Positions 51,364 to 63,173 of a DNA stretch of 64,000 nt are shown piece by piece (positions within the stretch are counted from its first letter, which is position 1; every line of letters starts with the position of its first letter). The notes under the pieces were generated by a model. That model made no database searches, had not been told where the DNA came from, and saw nothing but the letters and a program-made list of their open reading frames with translations. The stretch is from Ustilaginoidea virens (taxonomy: Eukaryota; Ascomycota; Sordariomycetes; Hypocreales; Clavicipitaceae), in assembly GCF_000687475.1 (NCBI RefSeq), contig NC_057318.1, positions 248,001 to 312,000 of the forward strand, written 5' to 3'. The position numbers and the translations under genes are program-made.

Positions 51364-51394
<31 letters not shown>
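51364..51394. repeat. (GT)n microsatellite
   Basis: About fifteen GT units. Confidence 0.92.
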
Positions 51395-51396
<2 letters not shown>

Positions 51397-51825
51397 CAGT
51401 ACCCCCCTGCGTATATCAACGAGCGCAACGGGGGCTGAGCTTTCCCCATGACAAAATCATGCCTGCCTGCGTCACGGACTCGTCGCAGCCCCTCCAGTTA
51501 CCGCGTCATGTAGTCGAGCGTGGGGTTTGGTTTCCGCGCAATGGCTGCGTGGGGCGGATGAAGCTGCGCGATGCGTCTTTTCGGCAGCGAGGTTGGGGAG
51601 TCTGGGTGGGCATGCAGCTCTGGGAGGCCGTTAGCTTTTGCATGTCTGTTGAGCTTTGTGCTCTCTGGTATCAAGCTGTGCTCTCTGGTATGTATCAAGC
51701 TGCATACATAGTCCACCGAGCGACAAAACCCCCAAGACAAGACGCCCTAGCACACACACACGCGCCACGACATGCAGTTGCATTCCCATGCGAAACTTCC
51801 CCCCCCCCCCCCCCTCACGTCTTGG

Positions 51826-53314
51826 TTACGTGGGTCGCGTTCGGCCCGTCAAGCCTCGTCTGTGCTCGTCTTGGGACCTCCTCCTCGACCTGCTGTACAG
51901 CCAGGCAGTGACGAGGGACGCGGCAAAGATGTAGGCCGACGACACGCCCATCCACACCAGCTCCGCCTTGTAGGCCTTGCTCCACTCCAGCCGGGTGGCG
52001 CTCTCAATGTCGTCGGCGTTGAGCAGCCCGACGCCCTGGTCGAACAGCTCCTGCCAGATGTAGTCCCTCCTGGAGATGGGCCAGGCGGGCGTGCTCCAGT
52101 ACCTCGAGGTCAGGTTCCTGGCTTCTGCCGCCCGCAGAGAGTCGCGCACCAAGCCTCGCTGGTTCGGCGACAGCGTCACGCGAAACGAGCCGACCTGGCG
52201 CGCGAACGGGGCGGAAGCGAGGTAGAACTTGGCGAGGGGGAGGCCCAGCAGGGAATCCACCTCGCAGCCGGGGAGGGTGGCGTAGCTCGAGCCGTTGGCG
52301 AGAGCGCCGAGCGGCGCGTCGAGAAAAGTGTCCGGGTAGCGGGACAGGGCGTCGCACCCCGCGCCCGTGACGTCGCTCTGCGCCAGGTTCCCGGTCCCGA
52401 CGACGGTGACGGCTCCCCGTCTGAAGACGGGCACGGGCGGGCTGGCCGCGGCGGCGGCGCCGTGCTCGAGCCGGGACAGGTAGCCGCTCTGGCGGAGGGG
52501 CTGCAGCTGCCGGTCGACGAGGGGCCAGATCTCGCTCGCGTTGCCCTTGACGTCGATGAGGAGCATCAGCGTGGTGCCGGGCGACGTCGGGTAGATGCCG
52601 CCGGGGGCATCGCCGGAGGACGTGCCGCCCGCATTCAGCCTGTCCAGGATCTGCTTGATGGGGTCGATGTACAGTGACTGCAGGGTGCGATGCGCCGACA
52701 GCTCCGAGGGGTGGTGCCCGACGAGCAGGTCCGTCTTGTCGGGTGTGAGCCAGACGTCGGCCTCGACGCCCATGCACCCGGCTGCGAGGGCGGAGTACAG
52801 CGGGTGAGGCCGCCAGTAGTCGTTGTGCGAGTGGACGGGCACGGGTGTCGCGGATTTCGCGTAGTCGCTGACGTACGTGTCGGGCGTGGGATTGCCTGCT
52901 TGGATAGGGTTGACGGAGATGAAGTTGTGCGACTGGGTTGACCGCATGGCATGGGGCTGCGCTACCCAGGTGATGACGAGAAGGAGGCCACTTTGGGGGG
53001 AAGGGGGGGGGGTTTTGTTTCGTCAGCAGCAAAACAGACGAGCCAGCTGCAGAGTTGAATGCGTCAAGGCAATCAGCCCGACGACATCCCTGATGCCGCA
53101 TTCCTTACATGGTGACAGCAGTCCCAGCGGTGGCAGCAAGCCACGGAAGTATTGATCCAGCACGCGGTCGTCTGTACCGGAGGGATATCAGACTGCCGCT
53201 GCGACTTGGACGGTGCTGAGCCGTCATGTCATTGTGCGAGGCTTTTCCATTCTCGACGTCGTCTCTGGCCGCCGGGCTGATGGTGATGTCGAGGAGGTGC
53301 TTGGTGGTTGCCAT
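51826..53314 (-). CDS. aim6: AIM6-family protein (PLC-like phosphodiesterase fold)
   Basis: Two exons (53314-53109 and 52990-51826) encode 456 residues; the intron has a GTAAGG donor, a GCTGACG branch site, a C-rich tract and an AAAG acceptor, and the join is in phase. Exon 1 starts MATTKHLLDITISPAARDD. The splice creates one continuous hydrophobic segment (SILPWLAATAGTAVT joined to IGLLLVITWVA, about residues 53-79), a type II membrane anchor. Then comes the AIM6 core: PVHSHNDYWRPHPLYSALAA, GVEADVWLTPDKTDLLVGHH and LMLLIDVKGN, which resembles glycerophosphodiester phosphodiesterases. A second hydrophobic helix near 418-440 (VWMGVSSAYIFAASLVTAWLY) precedes a basic tail. The yeast gene was named for altered mitochondrial inheritance; the biochemical role is unknown. 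A start at MTAQHRPS in exon 1 is also possible. Confidence 0.8.
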
Positions 53315-55851
53315 CCTTGCAGCTCGGGTCCGGTCATGTAGCCATCGCTCGAGTCTCTGCTTGTCGCTCGCGGTGCTACAGAGTCGTCTGAGTCGTCTGA
53401 GTCGTCTGAGAGGAACAACGCATGGCGACCGACCAACACAGGACCCGGGTGAGCGAGATTCACTCAACTTGGTTCGACAGGGCGCAAAGGGCGCCGGGCG
53501 GCTTTATGAACAAGCGACCGGATCTGGGGCCCCGAGTACAGTCATGGCGCCAATGTCGCGCTGGGAGGGAATTTTTCAGTTTCCTAGTGTTGCGCCACGG
53601 AGAATTGTGGACATTGGGGCATTGGGCATTGTCCGAAAAGAACAGTTATCAGTGCAGGTAAGCAGCAACTGGGCAGCAACTGGGGCGGGCTAGGGCTGAA
53701 GGCTGTGCTGCTGCTGGCTGCTGCTGCTGCTGCTGCATCGCGTAACGAAAGGCTGAAGAGAAATGCGCCACTCGGCATTCCGGCCTCGTCCACGGGAGTC
53801 TGGAAAGCTTCATGTTGGCCCCGGCGACAAACAGGACCAGCACGGTCCAGTTGGTCAGCCGCCTTGGATTGATTGCTCGCCAATCCAGGGCTGAGCTTGG
53901 CCCAGCCCCGCACACCAGCATCGGCTATAGATTTGTGGCTTTCTAATGGCACGTCTGCTGGGGGAAAATGAACGCCGTCGAGGAACCAGGCCGAGCGAGC
54001 GAGTGATGAAGGGACCGAGTGAGTTTCGTGGCGCCACTGTTCGTCGCGGGTGGCAGGAGTCCAAGGGAAGAAGAGGTCGGGCGACGGGTTAGAACTGGAT
54101 GATTTTTGATTTTTGATTTTTTTTTTCCCTCGTCCGATTTTTTTTTTTTTCCTTTTAGAAAACCTCGTGGGCGAAGTGGTCCGAGGTCGGACCGAGATGG
54201 AAGTCGGAGCACAGAGCCATGATGGGGCGGCGCGGCGCGGCGCGGGCTTGAAGCTTTTCAGGGCCCCCATGTGCCAACCAGGTGTCGATTGGTTGAGTCT
54301 TGACACTGTCGAGTGCGCCGTGTTAAGCGACAAACCGTTGCGATAATGGATGCATGTGTCGTGTCGTGGATCACTCTTGTCCGGCATTAGATGCAGCTTG
54401 CTGGATTGCCTGCGCTCCAACGTTCGACGTGTCGCTGTGCCATTTGCCCACGGCGAGGGCCGCAGGGAGGCCCGGAGGAAATTCGTCTGCCTCAAACCCG
54501 TAAACCCGTTGCCCGTGTTGTCGACCGGGGCAAGCCGTTCCCCAAGCGAAGCGCAGTCCGGTCCGGGGTTCCCCAGCTTCGCCAGACACGCCCGCATTAC
54601 GCGACGCGTCTGGTGTGGTCTGGTCTGGTCTGGCCTGGCCTGCAGATTCAAATTCATGGTCTGGGGCACCTGTGCTGTCCCGCACCAGACCTTGATCCTG
54701 CAATCCGGCACGCTTTGCCGTAGAATACGCAACACTCGAAACCTTCGAGGAGCACTCAGCGCTGGGGCAGCGTGTTCAAACTCAAATCTGACCAAGGGCC
54801 AGCATCGCGTCCAGCCAAGTGGCCGAATGCCAGGTCAGCAGATGGCAGGTGTTTCCGCTCCAGCCCGCAAGTCGTCGCGTCCCGACCACCCGCGTCCCGA
54901 CCATCCGCGTCCCGACCATCGGAGAGCCACGGGAACGCATCACGGACGCTGCAGGCGCAACAGACGACCGTGTATGCGCTCTGCCATGGCAAACTCTGGC
55001 GTATCAATGTCCGCGGGGCCGCGATGAAACTCTCTGGGTTTCATTTGCTCCCACTCACCTGTACGCCCCCCAGCCAGCCCGACAGCATGACGAGAATCCC
55101 GCGGCTCGTTGACAGGAGCCCGGACCGGCCATTCATTTGCCTCGTGGCTTCTCGTAGGGGGAAGGGGGGGGGCAAAGTCGCCATGCCGGAATCGTACGGG
55201 ACCTGCAGAGCCGTGTCGTGGATGAGTTGTGCGGCGGGCTGCTTGGTCGCTGGTCGCCTCCACCGTTTGAAAAGAGCCAGCTTCTTCGTTGGCGCCGTCT
55301 GGTCGGTCGCCCTCGGTGGCAGCAAACGGCAGAGGCAGAAGCCGAGCCGTTCGTGCGGCGTTTGGGGGAAGGAGGGAGCATTCCGTGCGGCCCTCTATTC
55401 GCGGCGAGGATCCCCATGGCAGATGTCGTTTCGGTTATCGCCAGGCGGCTATTGTGTCGTCGAGGAAAGCACGGTGCAGGCTCGACCCATGTCTGGCGCA
55501 CGCGATCGGAGGACGGGGAGCTCGCGATTGGCTTCGGGTGATGGGTGCCAGCCTGCCTGCCTGCCTGTTGAGAGCGGCTATTGATACCCAAAAGCAAAGC
55601 CAGGCTCGGCCATGCTGGAAGCTAGTGCATGAGGAGGTTCAGTTCAATCGTGCGTTATGAGAGAACCTGGGGGACGTCAATCCAACGACAAATCCGCAGC
55701 CTCTCAGGTCAGGTGACAAAAGCCCTCACGACGTCTCTGTGTCTCCTCCAGATGGAAACCCCAGGCGGAAACCCAAGCGAAAACCCTGGACAAGGTGCCA
55801 ATAACCCAACGCCCTGGCAGAAGCGGCACAGCCCCGATCACTGACGGGAAC

Positions 55852-55882
<31 letters not shown>

Positions 55883-56865
55883 GAGTCGCGTATCCGAGCA
55901 GCTTGTCAACCATGACACCACAATCCAGCCACGCCATCAACTCCGACGCCTTCAAGCAAATGTCCCGGCATATGGGGCTTGACTCGGCGAACCAGCCGAC
56001 AGCGTGACTTGATCCCCGTGGCCGATTTCCCATTTCCCGTTTCCCGTGCGCGATCGACGACGTCCACCTACGATACTCGCGGCTGCCGCGCGGCGGCGGG
56101 AGAGCTACAGCCAGCGACATGGGGTGGAAAAGCTTTGCGCCACGCGATCCCCCCATGACATTGCCGACAAGCCCCGTCATGTCTGCTGAAGATTGGGCCC
56201 ATCCGCAGAATGTCGGGGCACCGTTTGTCGCGCTGTTTCTGCTCTCGTCCAATCGACTAGGACGTGCCGAGGGCTCAAGCCACGGCCCAGTCGGGCGAAA
56301 GTGCTTTCTCCCCGAGTCCTGGCAGGTAGGGAATCCAGACAGGACACGCACGGCTCCTTGGCAAATTGCTCGTCGGCGGCAGTCCGAAAAAAGCCACGTT
56401 GTGATGGCCTGATTTGCCCGATGCGACGGCCAAGTCTTTGGTCCGTCACAGCCGTCAGCGCAGCGACAAAAGTTGACTAGATATTCACAAGCCCAACGCG
56501 ATCCGGCAATCGACGGCGCCACATCGTCGACCCTGGCTGAGCCGGCGCCCAGACAAGCAGACCGGATCCTAGCGGCGCGTCCAAGAGATTCGACGGGGCC
56601 AGAGCCAGAATCCCATTCCTCCAATGCCATTGGGCGCTGTGCAGCAGCTACGCCTGCGCCCCGCAACCGCGTTCATCAAGAACCCCCGTGTGGCGCGTAG
56701 CTTTTTGCTAGGCCCGCAACCCTTGCCGTCGGACAATTCCTCTGCAGCTTCGCCCTGGACTCTGCTGGACCTTGATATAATAATAAATAGTCCACGGAAC
56801 TGCAGGCTGTCCTGCGCGCATGAGGGAAGGGGCAGCTGCCACTTCATCAGACGTGATGCGCTGCC
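53315..56865. other. 3.5-kb gene-free stretch
   Basis: I find no gene. Several long open frames (for example 53584-54795 and 55704-56666 on the minus strand) are read through simple repeats (TCTGG repeats near 54610-54640, CCGACCA repeats near 54890-54920, A/T runs near 54105-54150 and 55853-55877) and have no domain. The left end holds the AIM6-like promoter and the right end the promoter of the rhodopsin-domain gene. Confidence 0.5.
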
Positions 56866-58126
56866 ATGGCCCAGTCCGACCCGTCGTCTTGGCCGCATGG
56901 GCAACCCGCCAGGCGTGGGACAACAACCTTTGATGCGGCAATTCGACCGCCGATGCCGCCCGGCCTGGACCTCCAGGAAAGCAGAAAAGGGACGATAATC
57001 GGCGTGGCCGTGGCGCTGTGGTGTTTGGCGCTGCTGGCGGTAGCGTTGCGGGTGCTCAGTCGCAGGATCAAGGGAACCAAGTTGTGGCTGGACGACTGGT
57101 TGATATTCGCTGCGCTGGTACGGCTGCTTTTCTGTGCTTCTTTGAAAAAAAAGGAAAGGACGAAGAAGTAACAATCTGATGCGTCGATCCACAGCCATTC
57201 TCTACCACCCAGGTCTTTGTCAATGTTGGCTACGGTACGTCCTGCAAGCTCACCCTTGTTCCCCCGGGCTGACTTTCCCAACTTCTTGTCTGCCTCCCCC
57301 CTCCACCCCCCCCCCCCCCCAGGAACCAGCAAGGGACTCGGCCACCATCTGTGGGCAACGCCACCAGACTCGCTGTACGCCTATTCCATCGATCTCTTCG
57401 TCTCCCAGTGCGCGTTTGCCGGAGTCGTCGTGTGCTTCAAGCTGTCCATCCTGGCCCTGTACTGGCGCCTGTTCCACTTCCAGCGGTTTATCAAAGCCCT
57501 CATCTGGGCCTTGGCCATGGTCATTCTTCTCTGGGGAGCACTGGTTGTCAGTTCACTCGAGTCCCCGCTCCGGGCGTCAAACGGGAATGCTGACCCGTGC
57601 GAGGAGAAACACCCTCTAGATGCTGCTTGCCACGCTCCAGTGCAATCCGACCCGTGCGCTATGGGCCAGATACGACCCGGTCAACCCCCTTCCTCGCGAC
57701 CAGTACTACTGCCGCTTCGCCGAGAGGAACTTCCTCCTCTTCACTTCTGTGCCTACTCTTGTCACGGACATCATCATGCTGATTCTTCCTATCCCGTACA
57801 TCTGGAAGCTCAAGCTGCCGAGGTCGAAGCGCTACGGCGTTCTCGCGACCTTCTGCCTCGGTTCCTTGTAGGATTTCATCTCGTCGTCAAACCATCTCGC
57901 TGGCGGAGAGTGCGCGGCTAATGTGTGGGTTTTCTCAGTATTCCTGCCGTCGCCATCGTGAGGATAATTTTCATTGCGCAGGGGAACTTTGTAGGTGTCG
58001 ACATTACGTGGAACTTTCCGCTGATGATGCTCCTGTCTGTTGCTCGGGTCAACGTGGGAATCTTGTGTGGTGCGTTTGCAGGTCATGCTGGCTCCTCCCT
58101 CCTCTCCTCTCGTCCTCTTCACCACC

Positions 58127-58157
<31 letters not shown>

Positions 58158-58495
58158 CCATCACTGACTCTTACCACTCGGCACCAGCATGCCTGCCGTT
58201 GATACTGCCGGTATTGTCAGCCATCAACCGCCGCGTCCGGAGCAGGCACGCTCCCAGCCAGCGCCACGGAGCAGCACATGCAGCCGCCCAAGCCAACGAC
58301 GGCGCGCCCTGGCCACACACCATCGGCAGCCCGTGCGGCCCCCCCTGCAAGGCCTGGCTCAGGAGCGACGTCAGCTCCCACGACGCCGGCTCGCACCTCG
58401 ACGCGGACTCCTCCGACAGGCGTCCATGCAGGCACGGCAGCGACACGATAGAGCTCCCGCCCCTGGCCGCCACCGAGCAAAGCGCCAAGCGTTGA
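56866..58495 (+). CDS. Rhodopsin-domain integral membrane protein (Pth11-like family)
   Basis: Six exons (56866-57117, 57213-57234, 57323-57546, 57620-57867, 57939-58069, 58188-58495) join in phase to 394 residues. The fungal rhodopsin domain is clear: GTIIGVAVALWCLALLAVALRVLSRRIKGTKLWLDDWLIF, then VFVNVGYGTSKGLGHHLW (the 22-bp exon lies inside this), FKLSILALYWRLF, LLATLQCNPTRALWARYD, DIIMLILPIPYIWKLKLP and VNVGILCACLPLILPVL before a long polar, His/Ser-rich cytoplasmic tail. Seven helices are expected. Members include Pth11, a surface-sensing receptor of Magnaporthe, but most are uncharacterised and this one lacks an N-terminal CFEM domain. Introns are 71-118 bp with CTGAC or CTAAT branch sites; the last one contains a CAC/CAT repeat. 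The tail is the least certain part. Confidence 0.85.
58120..58161. repeat. (CAC)n/(CAT)n microsatellite in an intron
   Basis: Trinucleotide runs within the last intron of the rhodopsin-domain gene. If retained they would encode a His stretch in one frame. Confidence 0.88.
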
Positions 58496-59679
58496 CCTGC
58501 TCACGATTTCTAGGCTGCTCCGGCAAGCCCGGTCGCCCCGCCATTCTACATGCTCCGCAAAAGTCCCCGCGACGCTCGCTCGCTTTTCCATCGTCCACCG
58601 TGGCGGCGTGGTGTCTCAGAAATGGCCGGGCCGTCTGCTTCCCCCCCCCCGGCATCCATTTGTCATCTGATGGAGGGGCCGGAGCACGCCCGAGAACATG
58701 TCGTGCTTTTTGCATTCTGACGGCCCTTCGCCCAGACCCAAGGGCCTCGCGCCTCGAAGCGTGCATCCCGCCGCGACGGCCAGGCAGAAGACTCGGAGGA
58801 ACCAACCGAGCCGAGCCGAGCCGAGCCGCGCAAGTTAACCCCCCACGTGTGATGCCGCGGCCTGGATGTCTGCATGCATGCATGCATACAGCATGCATGC
58901 GTGCGTGCGTGGTCGGTCGGCGCGCGCCGTTTATGCAAGCCAAGTCGCAAGCAACTCACCTCACCGCTTTGGACAAGAGCAAGCGTGGACGAGGCTCGCG
59001 ATCAACTTGAAACAGGCCATTTGCATGCAACAGCCCGACCGCCCGCCCGCCTGGGCCGCCTTTCCGGAATGGCCTAAAACGCGCCTCTGCAGGCACCGCA
59101 ACAGGCTGTGGTAGCCGTCACGACGCAGCACGGCACGGTCGGCCTTTCTAAAATGCCTCATGCCGGCCGCGGGCACTTTGCCTCCTGGCCAGGCGTGCGA
59201 GCCCTCCCGCTGTCGTCTGGCGGCACCGTTGCAAAGGCCACGGCCTTGGGGGGGGGGGGTGCCAGCGTCCTGAGGTGTGCCGTGGCGGGCGGCCAAGGAG
59301 AACGGAAACTGAAAGGAAAGGAAAGGAAATGAAATAAAATGAAATGAAATGAAAGGGTCGGCAGTGGACAAGTTTCACGGGCATTTCTCCAAAATGAAGG
59401 AATTAACAATCGTTGTAGGCGCTCCTTTGCGGCGCATCTTCATTCATGTATCCACGAGGTACCTTATTCAAATATCCAACACGTCAACTCCAATCGCCGG
59501 GGTCGCAGCATGCAGCCCAGAGTAGATAACACCGCAATAGCAAATAAACACACCGCTGACGACTGGACAGCTCAAAAGTTCCCCCTTCCCACCTTTCTTG
59601 TCCGGGGAAAAAAAAAAAAAAAAGCATAAAACGTGTTCCATTAAAGTAGTTAGTGCACCGCTCCGCAGTGGCGGTACGG
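58496..59679. other. Intergenic, no gene seen
   Basis: Convergent region between the rhodopsin-domain gene and the histidine kinase. It contains GCATGCAT repeats near 58870-58905, a G run at 59249-59259, AAAGGAAAGG/AATGA repeats at 59312-59353 and an A run at 59607-59622. No open frame is convincing. Confidence 0.5.
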
Positions 59680-62600
59680 TCACGTCGCCAACTCCCCCTC
59701 TTCGGGTATCGTCGCAAACTTTGTCAAAACCTTCTTCAGCGCCGGACGCCGGATGGGCTTGCTCAGAAACTCGTCCATGCCAGACTCCATGCATTCCTTG
59801 ATGTTGCTCTCCTCCGAAAAGGCCGTCAGGGCCACAATAGGAGCGGCGTAGCCCATTTCGCGGATGAGCCGCGTGGACTGCAGTCCGTCCAGGTTGGGCA
59901 TCTGGATGTCCATCAGGATGAGGTCAAACGGCCGGTCCGCCTGCATGTTCGCCTTGACCAGCTCGTAGGCCTCTTGGCCGTCCTTGGCGATGGTGACGTT
60001 GTGCACTTTTTCCAGCCTGAGCATCCTGCTCACGACTTCGATGTTGGTCGAGTTGTCGTCTGCCACGAGGACGCGCAGATCGCCTTTGCCGGCTGCGTCG
60101 GCGTCGGCGTCGGCGTCGGCGGCGGCGTCGACGGGCTTGACTTTGGTCTGGGCGCCCTTCTCCCGGCCTCGGTCGGCGTCGGGCGGGGCTGGGTTCGGGG
60201 CGAAGAAGGGGGTGCTGAGGCCGACGAGACGGGGCTGGTTGACTTTGCAAACGGTGGTGGACGTGTCCGTGTTCGCCCCTGCTTCTTGAGCGACGACGAC
60301 GACGCCGCCGCCGCCGAGGGAGTTGCGGTGCGAGCCGCCGTTTGTGGAGCCAGGGCTGGGTGGTCTGGACATGGTCGTGCTGCTGGACGCGGTGCTGGGC
60401 GCGCGGTCCTTGACGTGTCGCAGGGGGATGCGGAGTGAGAAGACGGAGCCCACGCCTTCGGTGCTCCTGACGCTGACGGACCCGCCCATCAGCTTGGCAA
60501 GCTGTGCGCAGATGCTCAGCCCGAGGCCCGTACCGCCGTACTTCTTGCTGAGGCTGGAGTCGACTTGCACGAATGGCTCAAAGACCTTTTGCTGCATGTC
60601 CTTGGGTATGCCTCGACCAGTGTCCTCCACTTCAAACTCAAACACGTACGGCTTGGCGTTCGGGTGTGGCGGTGTTGGCGATCGCTCCCTCACCTGAACG
60701 TGCGGCTTGGTCCTGGATACCTTGTGGTGGTTGCCGTTCCCCTCCATCGCATTCGAGGCCGTTGTGGCTTTGGACAGGGATGACTGCGGTGATCCTGAGC
60801 TGCGCCTTAGCCTACCGCGCCCGCCTCTTGCAGAGTTGGTTCTGGTCGGCTTGCCGTCGCCACTGCTGGGTTCGACCTCGCCAACACACCGTATTCGAAG
60901 CTGCACGGTGCCCCCGGCTGGGGTAAACTTCAAACTATTGCTAACCAAGTTTATAATGACCTGCAAGATTCTATGCTGATCTCCCCACAGATACGCGCCG
61001 CGGAGTCGGCCCATTCCGGGGGGCCCGAGAGCTGGGAGCTGCTTCTCCGACGTAATCGTCCCGTCGAGGCTATCCACGGCTTCGCCGCCGTTCTCGTAGC
61101 CCAGAAAAGTTACATTGAATGCAATATTGCTTTCCTGCGCTTGCTTCTCGAAAATGGAAAGAATCTGTGACCTCAGCTCTCCCAAGCAAAACTCCTTGTC
61201 CTCTAGTTTAATCTGCTGGCTGATTTGGTTCTTGGAGAAGCTCAAGAGGTCCTCGAGAAGATGTAGCAGTAATTCCCCTGAAGAAATTCAGATTCAGTAC
61301 GACGCTCTGCGCGCCTTGATGGATTTGGGGGCGGTGGGGAGGGGGGAGAGTGCTCACCCGATCTGTACAGCGTCTTGAGGGAGTGCTGTATGCGCAGCAC
61401 ATCATTGTCCTCCATGCAGACGGCGCAGATGCCCATGATGCCGTTGAGGGGTGTCTTCAACTCGTGGGAAATGTTTGCTATGAATAGCGTTTTACTCTCG
61501 TTTGCTGCCTCGGCCGCTTTTTTGCTAATCTCCAGCTCCCTGGTTCTCTCGGCCACCTTTTCATCCAGAGACGCGTACTGCTTCACCAACTCATCCGTCA
61601 TTTCGTTGTAGGTTCCCGTCAGCTCCGTCAACTCGTCTGTTATGAAGTGCTTTTTTTCCGGAACTCGGCCGGGGATTTTGAATATACGCCGATGGTTGTC
61701 AATTTCGGACTCTGTCAATGCTCTTTTTGGCTTCTTCAACTTGCGGCAGATGCTGGCGAAAAAACCCTTTGCAGACGCGGATGACAAGTTGGCAGTATCG
61801 CCGGGGCCGAGGCTGGACTCATCGTAGTCGTCAAACTCTTCCTGGTATCCTGGTGGGTTAATGGAACTCTCCGTCGCGGTTTTAAGACGTCGTATCGGCC
61901 TAACGCTGAAATGCGCGCACGGGAAAACGACAACTATGGCTAGCCCTGCGGTGCCCAAGACGGACGCAAGCAGAATCTTTTGGAGGGTAGCAATGGGCTC
62001 GTATGCCTCGCTTTCCGCCTTCTCGATGACCACCGCCCAGTCGACGAGCGCGGAGCGCGGCCGCGCAACTCCGACCGCCACAGGAACGCCCTGCTCGTTT
62101 TGGGACGAAAACAAGGCTCTGGCATTGTTCGGCTGGGAATTATAATCGTAGAACGCTTCAAATGCTCCTGGATACTGCGATAGAGTATAGTGGCTGGCAT
62201 ATTCCCCGCCCACGTAGTCTCGCGACAAGTGACGTTCAGGCTGTCCGTCGGGAGTTATAGGCGGAAGGACAAAATGAACGGTGGAGTTGGACAAGGCATC
62301 CCGGTTGGGAGTATACGTCTGATTGGCGGGGAAGACGGGGGCGATGAAATGGTTTGACGGATTATCTGGGCCGACTATGAGAACCATGCCAGTCGAACCC
62401 AAGCCTTCGCGAGAAACTTGAACCTCAATCAGTGAAGCGGCCGAAACGATCAATGTCATGTATCCAAGAACGAAGTTTTGAATGTTGATGGATCGGACAG
62501 GAACAGTGAGCGACATGAGGGCAAACGTCTCATTAATCATCAAGGGACCTAGAAGGAGTCCGGCACCATCGCTTAACCTGCTCCCCGGAAAGGCTCTCGC

Positions 62601-63173
62601 GGCGACGGCGGGGGTTGAGGGCACGTAGGGATTTGGGTAGCCCAGGTCTTGGTACGTCACATTCGGGTAAAGGGTGGGTGGATATCCGTACTCGGTGTCG
62701 CTCAAGTTTACTCTCGCGCCGTCGGGTGTCAAGTACGGCAGCAGGATATTCTCAAGCTGAGACCCGACGCCACCTCCGGTGACGTTGAGAAGGCCGCCAG
62801 GTTTCGCGCCAGTCTGATTTCTCGAGTACAGCCTTGCTTGAAGCAGGCCGGTGACGCGGTTCGTGCTCAGAGCACTCTCGAGGTCGGAACGAGCGTCTGC
62901 GAAAGGATCGGTCGCATTGTCATTGTAAAAATTGACGAGGGCTTGCTGGAGAAGAAGGCGGGTGGCGACGGATTGGCTGATGGTGCCCAGCAGATTGAGC
63001 GCCGAGTCGATTCTGGAGGCCTTGAGGGATGCGGTCAAGGAGAGTCCGCCAAATTCGACGTCGGTGACAAAATCATGGACGAAGAACCAGGTTGGAACGG
63101 AAACGATGGCGAGAGCAATGAGAACAGCAAAGATGACGAGCAGGGCCAGCTGTTCCCTGATAGAAACCCTCAT
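59680..63173 (-). CDS. sln1: Hybrid histidine kinase, SLN1 type (osmosensor)
   Basis: Two exons (63173-61358 and 61277-59680; 80-bp intron with GTGAGC donor, TACTGAAT branch and TTCAG acceptor) encode 1137 residues. The membrane kinase senses turgor or osmolarity and feeds a phosphorelay (HPt, response regulators) to the HOG MAP kinase. Layout: N-terminal helix (LALLVIFAVLIALAIVSVPTWF), an extracellular region of about 400 residues, a second helix near 470 (LASVLGTAGLAIVVVFP), a HAMP-like linker and coiled coil, the H-box FIANISHELKTPLNGIMG with His570, N-box INLVSNSLKFTPAGG, G-boxes EDTGRGIP and GGTGLGLSI, and a C-terminal receiver with Asp1062 in LILMDIQMPNLDG and Lys1112 in LSKPIRR. A Ser/Thr/Gly/Ala-rich insert (ADADADADAA) precedes the receiver. 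The start ATG was chosen since the open frame upstream begins without ATG and lacks similarity. Confidence 0.95.

Larger units (their letters stand above)
51124..51825. other. Convergent intergenic region with simple repeats
   Basis: Between the stops of the + strand membrane protein and the - strand AIM6-like gene. It contains a C run at 51139-51160, a GT microsatellite at 51364-51394 and a C run at 51798-51813. No gene is seen. Confidence 0.55.

Noticed and set aside
53584..54795. 403-residue open frame on the minus strand
   Set aside because: Runs through TCTGG repeats and A/T homopolymers, giving nonsense repeats (RPDQTRPHQTRR, FSKRKKKK); no domain.
54772..55584. 270-residue open frame on the + strand
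   Set aside because: Starts in a repeat (ASRPSASRPSESR-like) and shows no family features or splice continuation.
55704..56666. 320-residue open frame on the minus strand
   Set aside because: Contains a poly-Phe run from a homopolymer and no domain; GC-rich by-chance frame.
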